Below, piece by piece: positions 9,214 to 17,202 of a stretch of 18,621 nt of DNA; within the stretch, counting starts at the first letter, position 1; each line of letters opens with the position of its first letter. The stretch covers positions 8,283 to 26,903 of the forward strand of contig DMDA01000050.1 in assembly GCA_003451595.1 (NCBI GenBank), written 5' to 3'. The notes below the pieces were generated by a model. The model saw only the letters and a program-made list of their open reading frames with translations. It was not told the origin of the DNA and did not search any database. The DNA comes from Chloroflexota bacterium. Lineage in GTDB: Bacteria; Chloroflexota; Anaerolineae; Caldilineales; Caldilineaceae. The position numbers were made by a program, and so were the translations under genes.

Positions 9214-10305
9214 TCAGTCACCTGCCAGCCACGACGTGATTGCGGCCACCGGCAGCGCGTAGCGTACATGGCCGTCGCGCCCGACCACCGTCTCCGCCGC
9301 GCAAAGCGAATTGAGCACCGCCTCTTCCACTGCTTCCACCACTGCAGGAAACAGCCCTGCCATCACCGCTGCTTCATCGGTGACCACCTGGGTTGTCACC
9401 AGCGACGACGCATCGCGCTGATTGCGCCGCGTCGTCGCAAAGGCGATCACGAAGTCCCCACTGCCGTGCCCGATCGTGGCGCCGGTGCGCGCCAGTCCAG
9501 CGCCTGCACGCACACAGAGGCGATGCAACTGCCGCGCCTCCAGCGGCGCGTCGGTCGCCAGCACCACCATCACCGAGCCGCGTTCAGAGGGTGGCGGCGC
9601 GGGTGGGCGTAGACGCTGCCCCACCCACGCGCCGCCGATGCGCAGCTCTTCGGGTCGGCCAAAGTTCGTCTGCACGAGTGCACCAAGCGTAAAGCCGCCG
9701 TTTGCCGCCGGCGTCACACGACTGGCGCTACCGATTCCGCCTTTCCAACCGTAGCAGCTGGTGCCGGTTCCCGCGCCGACTGCGCCTTCCGCCACCACCC
9801 CACTGCTGGCCGTCTCCAGGGCGTGTTGTACGTGCGCGGCGGCGACGTGCCGTCCCTGGATGTCGTTGAGATCACCATCGTTGCACTCACCCACCACCGG
9901 GTTGACCGTGCCTGTGGTAATGCCGATGGCGGGGTTGGTGCGCAGGGCATGATCAACCAGTGCATCGGCCACGCGCCAGACATTGAGCGTGTTGGTCAGC
10001 GCAATGGGCGTCTCGATCTCGCCAAGTTCGCGCACCTGCTCGAAGCCGCACGCCTTGCCGTAACCGTTGATGGTATGGACGGCGGCAGGGACTTTTTCGG
10101 TGAATAGATTGCCGGCATGTGGCAAGATCACCGTGACGCCGGTGCGCGCCGGCCCTTGCCCCGCACGCAGCACGCCCTCGCCAAACCAGACGGTGGCGTG
10201 TCCCACGCGCACCCCCGCCACGTCGGTGATGGCGTTGAGCGGGCCAGGCGGCAACTGCCAGAGGTAATCCAATCCAAGGATGCGGGCGCGTGGGCGAGCA
10301 GACAT
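9214..10305 (-). CDS. P1 family peptidase (DmpA-type aminopeptidase, MEROPS S58)
   Basis: A 363-residue protein, close to the 375 of Ochrobactrum DmpA. Start ATG 10305 is chosen because the family N-terminus (ITDVAGVRVGH at 26-36) follows it; the in-frame ATG at 10455 would overlap the upstream gene and run through a repeat hairpin. TNTLNVW (104-110), AVGAGTG (175-181) and KGGIGSASR (188-196) are family hallmarks. The Gly243-Ser244 pair in RGSVMVVLATDAPL is at the position of DmpA's Gly249-Ser250 autocleavage site, predicting an alpha chain of about 243 and a beta chain of about 120 residues with Ser244 as nucleophile. The family removes small N-terminal residues from peptides. Last gene of the ECF-containing unit. 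Confidence 0.9.
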   Translation of the reverse strand: MSARPRARILGLDYLWQLPPGPLNAITDVAGVRVGHATVWFGEGVLRAGQGPARTGVTVILPHAGNLFTEKVPAAVHTINGYGKACGFEQVRELGEIETPIALTNTLNVWRVADALVDHALRTNPAIGITTGTVNPVVGECNDGDLNDIQGRHVAAAHVQHALETASSGVVAEGAVGAGTGTSCYGWKGGIGSASRVTPAANGGFTLGALVQTNFGRPEELRIGGAWVGQRLRPPAPPPSERGSVMVVLATDAPLEARQLHRLCVRAGAGLARTGATIGHGSGDFVIAFATTRRNQRDASSLVTTQVVTDEAAVMAGLFPAVVEAVEEAVLNSLCAAETVVGRDGHVRYALPVAAITSWLAGD

Positions 10306-10323
10306 GGGGAGAAGCAAGGTAGT

Positions 10324-10374
10324 CTCCCATCTCCAGTCTCCGATCTCAAGAAGTGGAGATTGGAGATGGGGAGG
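10324..10374. repeat. GGAGATT-type inverted repeat, second copy
   Basis: The left arm (from about 10324, a CATCTCCAGTCTCC-like stretch) and right arm (10355-10374, GGAGATTGGAGATGGGGAGG) form an imperfect hairpin of about 18 bp. It fills most of the 73-bp gap between the EcfS stop and the P1 peptidase start. It is built from the same heptamer as the element at 1324-1389, so it is a dispersed family in this genome. Confidence 0.8.
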
Positions 10375-10378
10375 GTTT

Positions 10379-10963
10379 CTACACCGATGAGCCGCTGCGC
10401 CCGCCAGCAGCGCCGCGCAGCGCCGAAACAACCGCCACGACAATGACGGCGGCAACGATCATCTCCAGCACCACGTTGATCGACACCGACGCCAGCGTCG
10501 CCAGAAAGGGCACATTCAGGCGCAGTGCAATTGCGCCGATCACGAGCAGCGTATTGGTGAGCGTGCCGGCCACTGCACCAGAGATCAGCCGCACCTGCAT
10601 GCCCAATGATTTCAGCCCGACATAGACGGCCCAGGCCACCGGGCCAATGAACAAACGCGGCGCCACCGAAATGAACGGATCGACAAAGATTGCGTTCGGG
10701 CTGCCGGCTGGCTGCTGTGACGCCAGAAAGAGGCTGAACAGACCGAAGGCGCCGCCAACCACTACGCCCACTAGCGGTCCTTCCAGAATGGCGCCGATGA
10801 TGGCAGGCACGTGCATGATGGTAATCGCAATGGTCGGCCCGATCACGATAAAGCCCAGTGAGATGAACGGCCCCATGTTCAGCGGGATCGATAAGACAAT
10901 GCTGATTGCAATCAGCACGGCAGTAATCACCAGCTTACGCGTGGTGGATGACGTGTTTTGCAT
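10379..10963 (-). CDS. ECF transporter S component (substrate-binding membrane subunit)
   Basis: A 194-residue hydrophobic protein with about six membrane segments, matching the size and pattern of S components (PF12822-like). Start ATG 10963 is chosen for the strong GGAGGAGG 6 bases upstream; the longer in-frame start at 11089 overlaps the EcfT gene. After a polar N-terminus (MQNTSSTTRK) a first helix runs through LVITAVLIAISIVLSIPL, followed by a Gly-rich GPLVGVVVGGAFG segment and a PRLFIGPVAW helix typical of vitamin-type S components. The substrate is not readable: no biotin, riboflavin or thiamine signature is obvious, and no vitamin riboswitch could be seen upstream. It is encoded right after EcfT, which couples S subunits to the ATPases. 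Confidence 0.8.
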   Translation of the reverse strand: MQNTSSTTRKLVITAVLIAISIVLSIPLNMGPFISLGFIVIGPTIAITIMHVPAIIGAILEGPLVGVVVGGAFGLFSLFLASQQPAGSPNAIFVDPFISVAPRLFIGPVAWAVYVGLKSLGMQVRLISGAVAGTLTNTLLVIGAIALRLNVPFLATLASVSINVVLEMIVAAVIVVAVVSALRGAAGGRSGSSV

Positions 10964-11039
10964 GACATTCCTCCTCCAAAGTTGTCGGCAAGAACAGCAC
11001 TCAAACGACAGGTTGCTGCCGGCGTCGGAGCATGGGCGT

Positions 11040-11882
11040 CTACAGCAACCATACGCCCGTAGCGTACCAGACGCTGACCACAAAGACAAGCATCGCCACT
11101 GTCACAACGATGTCGATCCAGGAGCCGTGCAACTGGATGAATTTCGTGCGCCCGCGCCCGCCTAGATAGCCGCGCGCCTCCATCGCCACGGCCAGTTCCT
11201 CGGCGCGACGAAAGGCATTGACGAATAGCGGCACCACCAGCGGCAACAGCGACTGCGCAATCTGGCGCGGTTGCTTCCAGCTCAACTCGCCGATCTCACC
11301 GCCGCGACTGGCCTGCGCCTTGATCACCCGCTCCAACTCCTCGGTTAGAATCGGCACGAAGCGCAGCGCAATGGTAAGGACCAACGCCAGCTCGTGCGCC
11401 GGGAGACCGATGCGCGCCCCTGGCTGGAGCAACAACTCAACGCCATGCGTCAACTCGGTGATCCGGGTCGTAAGCGTCGGCAGACTCACCAGCAGCAGGA
11501 TCGACATCAAGCGCACCAGGCTGAGCGCCGCCTGGAGCAAGGCGTCACTGGTGACCCGCATGAGGCCCCACTCGATCAAGACTACGCCGCCCGGCTGAAA
11601 CCAACTCAAATAGAGCACGGAGAAGGAAAGAAAAAACAGGATCACCGGCAGGCCACGTATGAAAGGACGCAGCACGAACGTGACTGGGATGCGACTCAGC
11701 CCTACCAACGCCAGGATTGCGACAAGATAGATGACGGCGGCGAGCAGTGAGCGAGTGAACGAGACGGCAAACAACAGAATGAGCGTGCAGAGAATCTTCG
11801 TGCGCGGGTCCAAGCGATGAATCAGCGTGTCACCGGGGATATACTGACCGATCAGGATGTTGCGCGAGAGTTCCAGTGACAT
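11040..11882 (-). CDS. ECF transporter T component (EcfT/CbiQ family)
   Basis: A 280-residue membrane protein. The N-terminus has LDPRTKIL (25-32), the conserved start of EcfT, followed by four or five membrane helices. In the cytoplasmic coupling region the two short Ala-Arg-Gly-type motifs that dock into the ATPases are present as AQASRGG and AMEARGYLGGRGRT. This subunit links the S component to the EcfA ATPases and drives substrate-dependent toppling. No ATPase gene lies in the window, so a shared (group II) module encoded elsewhere is inferred. Upstream within 70 bp is the carbamoyltransferase, downstream EcfS, all on the minus strand. A 14-bp palindrome lies 21 bp upstream of the start. 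Confidence 0.92.
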   Translation of the reverse strand: MSLELSRNILIGQYIPGDTLIHRLDPRTKILCTLILLFAVSFTRSLLAAVIYLVAILALVGLSRIPVTFVLRPFIRGLPVILFFLSFSVLYLSWFQPGGVVLIEWGLMRVTSDALLQAALSLVRLMSILLLVSLPTLTTRITELTHGVELLLQPGARIGLPAHELALVLTIALRFVPILTEELERVIKAQASRGGEIGELSWKQPRQIAQSLLPLVVPLFVNAFRRAEELAVAMEARGYLGGRGRTKFIQLHGSWIDIVVTVAMLVFVVSVWYATGVWLL

Positions 11883-11902
11883 AGCAACCTGCTGGTACGC
11901 GC

Positions 11903-11916
11903 TCGCTCATGAGCGA
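11903..11916. promoter_or_regulatory. 14-bp perfect palindrome upstream of EcfT
   Basis: TCGCTCATGAGCGA is a perfect palindrome 21 bp upstream of the EcfT start, in the 70-bp gap after the carbamoyltransferase gene. Next to it, ACCAGGA (11916-11922) and TCCTGGT (11932-11938) form a hairpin. The palindrome fits a dimeric repressor site or an intra-operon processing or attenuation structure. Function is inferred. Confidence 0.4.
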
Positions 11917-11952
11917 CCAGGATCAGGGGATTCCTGGTTCTACTACAGTCTT

Positions 11953-12930
<978 letters not shown>

Positions 12931-13051
12931 AGTTGAAAACTCCTTGATCTGCTATTGCTGTAATCGGGAAATGACCCGCAATTGTGCTATTGTATCCCTA
13001 CTTACACCAGGCACCAACCTGACGCTCGAACAAAACAAGAGGAGTGCAACC

Positions 13052-13519
13052 GTGACCGAAAGTAAACTCACCCGCCCTCATGGCCTTTACTTCGAGGAAT
13101 TTATCGTCGGCGACCAGACCGAGAGCGTCGGACGCACGATCACCGAAGCGGATGTCGTCAATTTCGCCGGACTCTCCGGCGACTACAATCTGATCCACAC
13201 CGACGCTGAATACAGCAAGGGGCACATGTTCGGCCAGCGCGTGGCGCATGGTCTGCTAGTGCTCAGCATTGCCAGCGGCTTAGCCGTGCGGCTCGGCTTC
13301 ATGGAGGATACAATCCTGGCCTTTCGCGGGCTGGAATGGAAATTCGCAGCGCCGGTCTTCATCGGCGACACGCTTCGGTTACGCGTCACCGTCGAGGCGG
13401 TCAAACCGATGCCACGCCTCGGCGGCGGATTGGTCACATTAAAAATGGAAGTGGTCAACCAGAAGCACGAAATCGTCAATCGCGGCGCGTGGGAAGTGCT
13501 CTGCCGGAGCCGGGGGTGA
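13052..13519 (+). CDS. MaoC-like hydratase/dehydratase (hot-dog fold)
   Basis: A 155-residue protein starting at GTG 13052, chosen because AGAGGAG (13038-13044) lies 7 bases upstream; the in-frame ATG at 12944 would read through this site. Residues 36-68 carry the hydratase-2 motif: LSGDYNLIHTD with catalytic Asp44 and His49, then FGQRVAHGLL. This matches (R)-specific enoyl-CoA hydratases and MaoC proteins that add water to 2-enoyl-CoA thioesters. The short single-domain form usually acts as a homodimer. It stands divergent from the carbamoyltransferase across 121 bp, and no acyl-CoA gene is adjacent, so the physiological acyl chain is unknown. The stop codon lies in the loop of a hairpin. 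Confidence 0.9.
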   Translation: MTESKLTRPHGLYFEEFIVGDQTESVGRTITEADVVNFAGLSGDYNLIHTDAEYSKGHMFGQRVAHGLLVLSIASGLAVRLGFMEDTILAFRGLEWKFAAPVFIGDTLRLRVTVEAVKPMPRLGGGLVTLKMEVVNQKHEIVNRGAWEVLCRSRG

Positions 13520-13531
13520 GACTCCGGGCAG
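13501..13531. terminator. Hairpin overlapping the MaoC gene end, between convergent genes
   Basis: CTGCCGGAG (13501-13509) pairs with CTCCGGGCAG (13522-13531) with one bulged G. The TGA stop at 13517-13519 is in the loop. Lying between convergent genes it could act as a terminator on either strand, but no T-run follows. Confidence 0.5.
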
Positions 13532-13542
13532 GCGCTTCTGTG

Positions 13543-14184
<642 letters not shown>

Positions 14185-14272
14185 AGAGTCTCCTCCTGAA
14201 TGGTTGTTTGCAAGGCTCTTGATTGTACCGCAGACAGTATGACTTCCCATTGTCAAGCAAGGATGTTGCGTC

Positions 14273-15484
14273 ATGACAGCACGCCTGGATTATCTAGATG
14301 CTTATCAAACCCACTTTGTTGCGCAAGTGCGCGCCCTCCGCACCTGGCGCAATCAGCCAGCTGTCGTCCTTGATCAGACCTGCTTCTATCCAACCTCCGG
14401 GGGGCAGTTGCATGACACGGGCAAGCTCGGCGGGGTCAACGTTGTCGATGTGGTCGTCGAGCAGGGCGTTGTTCTGCATATCCTGGCTGCGTCTCCGCCC
14501 TTTGTTGTTGGCGATGTGGTTGAGGGCGCCATTGACTGGGCGCGGCGCTATGACCACATGCAGCAACACTCCGGCCAACATCTGCTCTCTCAACTCATCT
14601 ATCAACGGTACGGGTACGAAACCGTCTCGGTGCACTTTGGCCGCGAGGAAGCAACCCTCGATCTCGACGCTGCCGCGATCGACCCGGCGCGCCTGGAGGA
14701 GACCGAGCAGGCAGCCAATGAGCTTGCCTATTATGCGTTGGAGATTCGCGCCTATTTTGTCGACGACCGTACAGCGGCGGAGCTGCCCTTACGCCGATCA
14801 CCTGCCGTCACCGGACAGATTCGCATCGTGGAAATCGACGGCTTCGACTACTCAGCGTGCGGCGGGACGCATGTCCGCACCACCGCTGAAATTGCCCCGA
14901 TTAAGGTGCTGCGCCAGGAGCGCCGCCGCGATCAGACGCGCCTCACCTTCCTATGTGGGCTGCGGGCAACACAAGATTACCGCGCCAAGCACCGTCTGCT
15001 GATGGAAAGCGCAGCTCTTTTCAGCACCGACCCCGCCAGCGTGCCGGCGCTGACGCAGCGTTTACAGGCGCAGGTGCGTGACCTGCAACGCGAGAATGCG
15101 CTCCTCCAAGAACAGGTGCTCGCCCACGAGATCGACGCGCTGCTTGCTGCTGCACCGCGCGTCCAGGGCGCTGCGCTCGTCGAATATCTCTGCGAACGCC
15201 CGGCTGATGTCCTCAAACAGATGGCGACGCTGTTGCGCGCACGGCCGCAGACCATCGGCTTGTTGGTCTCGACTGCTGGCGACAAGCTCACCGTCATCTT
15301 CTGCCGCAGCGACGACCTGACATGGCATGTCGGCAACCTGTTGCACGACGCGCTGGCAGCATTTGGCGGGCGCGGCGGCGGCCGACCAGAATACGCTCAG
15401 GGCGGCGGCGTGACGCCCGCCGTAGCTGCTGATCTGTTGGCGTATGCCCGCACGCAGTTACGCCAGTCTGCCAACGCATCTTAA
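14273..15484 (+). CDS. Alanyl-tRNA editing protein, AlaX-L type with DHHA1 domain
   Basis: A 403-residue free-standing relative of the AlaRS editing half. It hydrolyses Ser-tRNA(Ala) or Gly-tRNA(Ala) to protect translation. The N-terminal barrel has FYPTSGGQLHDTG (38-50). The zinc-site residues are complete: HSGQH (99-103) and CGGTH (196-200). From about 250 to 290 is a coiled segment (LQAQVRDLQRENALLQEQV), then a DHHA1/C-Ala domain with GGRPEYAQGGG near the end, as in AlaRS C-Ala. It has no aminoacylation domain. AAGGA at 14259-14263 supports ATG 14273. Divergent from the histidine phosphatase across 88 bp. It is the last intact gene before the CRISPR region. Confidence 0.93.
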   Translation: MTARLDYLDAYQTHFVAQVRALRTWRNQPAVVLDQTCFYPTSGGQLHDTGKLGGVNVVDVVVEQGVVLHILAASPPFVVGDVVEGAIDWARRYDHMQQHSGQHLLSQLIYQRYGYETVSVHFGREEATLDLDAAAIDPARLEETEQAANELAYYALEIRAYFVDDRTAAELPLRRSPAVTGQIRIVEIDGFDYSACGGTHVRTTAEIAPIKVLRQERRRDQTRLTFLCGLRATQDYRAKHRLLMESAALFSTDPASVPALTQRLQAQVRDLQRENALLQEQVLAHEIDALLAAAPRVQGAALVEYLCERPADVLKQMATLLRARPQTIGLLVSTAGDKLTVIFCRSDDLTWHVGNLLHDALAAFGGRGGGRPEYAQGGGVTPAVAADLLAYARTQLRQSANAS

Positions 15485-15515
15485 GGGGACGCCCCCGCAA
15501 GGCGCCGTCGCAAGC

Positions 15516-15632
15516 TCACACAAATCGGCAGCGATTGGCGTGCGCCACTGCCCCCAGCCAGTGGGCGCTCGGTTTGGGCGTGCGCGCCTGCATGGTGCGA
15601 TCCACGGTAATGATGCCAAACTGCGTGATGCG
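15516..15632 (-). pseudogene. C-terminal remnant of a GH1 beta-glucosidase
   Basis: In the gap between AlaX and the array, the minus strand encodes about 38 residues ending at TGA 15516: RITQFGIITVDRTMQARTPK followed by PSAHWLGAVAHANR. This resembles the C-terminal end of family 1 glycosyl hydrolases, where an FG-V-VD strand is followed by T(Q)-RTPKDSA-W and a helix ending near the stop. No further GH1 sequence (for example the nucleophile region) is found upstream toward the array, so only the tail survives. The rest may have been lost when the CRISPR locus or its leader arrived (inference). Similarity was judged by eye only. Confidence 0.5.
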
Positions 15633-15673
15633 CAGATGGAGTGTGCAGGCATAGAAGACTCTTGTGGCATGGT

Positions 15674-15701
15674 TTGACGAAACGTATAAATTGAGTATAG
15701 T
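15674..15701 (+). promoter_or_regulatory. Promoter candidate reading into the CRISPR array
   Basis: TTGACG (15674-15679), a 16-bp spacer and TATAGT (15696-15701) make a good sigma-70-type promoter on the plus strand. It is the best promoter seen by eye in the window. It lies in a locally AT-rich stretch 142 bp before the first repeat, with no gene in between, so the transcript would enter the array. Confidence 0.6.
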
Positions 15702-15843
15702 ATGAAGTAGCGGTGTGAATTGCAATTTGGGGCGGGTTGGGGGCAACTCAGCGAAGCGTGGCAAAGTGAGCCAGAATTGCAGCATCACCGCTGGTAGCTT
15801 TGCCCGACAGTCTCATCTATACCTGGTTTTGGGGCAAATAAGG
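15702..15843 (+). promoter_or_regulatory. Putative CRISPR leader
   Basis: 142 bp without a gene between the promoter candidate and the first repeat. It contains a symmetric layout: AGCGGTG (15709-15715) then GAATTGCA (15717-15724), and later GAATTGCA (15774-15781) then CACCGCT (15786-15792). This is an outer inverted repeat enclosing an inner direct repeat. A G-rich block (about 15727-15743) lies between. The arrangement resembles protein-binding sites found in leaders that guide spacer integration, but that role is inferred. Confidence 0.5.
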
Positions 15844-15880
15844 GGCAGAACAGCGTTGATCCTCGACAGGGGACTAAGAC
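15844..15880 (+). repeat. Variant first repeat of the array
   Basis: This copy has T instead of A at repeat position 13 (base 15856) and is otherwise consensus. It borders the putative leader. End-of-array decay normally marks the far (trailer) end, which conflicts with the other orientation evidence. Confidence 0.9.
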
Positions 15881-16861
15881 GAATGTTGACGGAATGAACC
15901 ACAACATTCTCGTCTCCGGCAGAACAGCGATGATCCTCGACAGGGGACTAAGACGGGTTGGGATGGTAAGTCCTGACATGCCTTTGCGGGCAGGCAGAAC
16001 AGCGATGATCCTCGACAGGGGACTAAGACCAAACTTCAGTTTGCCACTCATTGTAACCTCCTTGGTTAGGCAGAACAGCGATGATCCTCGACAGGGGACT
16101 AAGACGGCCACTACACCACCTGCGATGTCGGCGTAGTTGGTTGGGCAGAACAGCGATGATCCTCGACAGGGGACTAAGACGGTGGCTAGAGAATCCGTTC
16201 GTCATCCTCCTCGACGGGAGGCAGAACAGCGATGATCCTCGACAGGGGACTAAGACACGTTCCGCTCGGAGACCGTCGGCCGCGCAGCGGCTTGTGCGGG
16301 CAGAACAGCGATGATCCTCGACAGGGGACTAAGACACGCCGCCTGTCACCGTTCAGCCGGAAAGCCCGGTTGACGATGGGCAGAACAGCGATGATCCTCG
16401 ACAGGGGACTAAGACACGGTTTCGCCGTTACCTTTGTCGCAGACGGTCCACCGGCAGAACAGCGATGATCCTCGACAGGGGACTAAGACCCTTCATAGGC
16501 GGGGAAAACATCTCCGGGGTTGTGGGGCAGAACAGCGATGATCCTCGACAGGGGACTAAGACAATCAGTTGCGAACGCGCAAGGTTCGGCCAGCTTGGTG
16601 GCAGAACAGCGATGATCCTCGACAGGGGACTAAGACCATATCAGCAATCTCGGCTTCTGCCGCATTCACCGCGGGGCAGAACAGCGATGATCCTCGACAG
16701 GGGACTAAGACCAATTGAACATATGCTGGAACCAATCCATTTGGGTCTGGGCAGAACAGCGATGATCCTCGACAGGGGACTAAGACCAACTAACAACATC
16801 ACAATAATGGTGCGCATGGATTTTGGCAGAACAGCGATGATCCTCGACAGGGGACTAAGAC

Positions 16862-16902
16862 ACCAATCCAACGGTTTTATCCGTTGTTTTTCTCCACCGC
16901 GT
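16862..16902 (+). other. Spacer 14 (41 bp), contains all of spacer 18
   Basis: It begins ACCAATCCAACGG and ends CTCCACCGCGT. Its bases 3-40 are identical to the entire 38-bp spacer 18 at 17165-17202. The shared core contains CAACGG-ttttat-CCGTTG followed by five T, so it can form a small hairpin. Confidence 0.97.
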
Positions 16903-17052
16903 GGCAGAACAGCGATGATCCTCGACAGGGGACTAAGACGTAAGCGGTTACCCGCGTTACATAGGTCTTCCCATTCGGGGCAGAACAGCGATGATCCTCG
17001 ACAGGGGACTAAGACTTCTTCTTCACCCATCCAGGCACCAGGACAATCCTGG

Positions 17053-17089
17053 GGCAGAACAGCGATCTCCCTCGACAGGGGACTAAGAC
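17053..17089 (+). repeat. Variant repeat 17 within the array
   Basis: Three adjacent bases differ from consensus: CTC replaces GAT at 17067-17069, directly before the CCTCGACAGGGG hairpin. All neighbouring copies are consensus. The change lets the stem gain C:G and A:T pairs in another register. Confidence 0.95.
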
Positions 17090-17164
17090 CCGGATATCCG
17101 CGCCACGTGAAAGAGCAAGGCTCTGTAGGCAGAACAGCGATGATCCTCGACAGGGGACTAAGAC

Positions 17165-17202
17165 CAATCCAACGGTTTTATCCGTTGTTTTTCTCCACCG
17201 CG
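17165..17202 (+). other. Spacer 18 (38 bp), nested in spacer 14
   Basis: It begins CAATCCAACGG and ends CTCCACCGCG. Compared with spacer 14 it is shifted 2 bp at the left and 1 bp at the right, with no internal mismatch. Three different spacers lie between the two. Confidence 0.97.

Noticed and set aside
10306..10455. Longer P1 peptidase N-terminus starting at 10455
   Set aside because: It would overlap the EcfS gene and translate the GGAGATT hairpin; the family N-terminus fits the ATG at 10305.
10964..11089. Longer EcfS start at 11089
   Set aside because: The extension is Cys/Arg-rich, overlaps EcfT, and skips the strong GGAGGAGG in front of ATG 10963.
14185..14272. TTGACA-like box upstream of the histidine phosphatase (minus strand)
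   Set aside because: The nearest -10-like TACAAT is 23 bp away, too far for a normal promoter.
16862..16902. Spacer 14 as a captured intrinsic terminator
   Set aside because: The 6-bp stem plus T5 is weak, and the reverse complement also reads as open coding sequence with a GGAG; not enough to decide.
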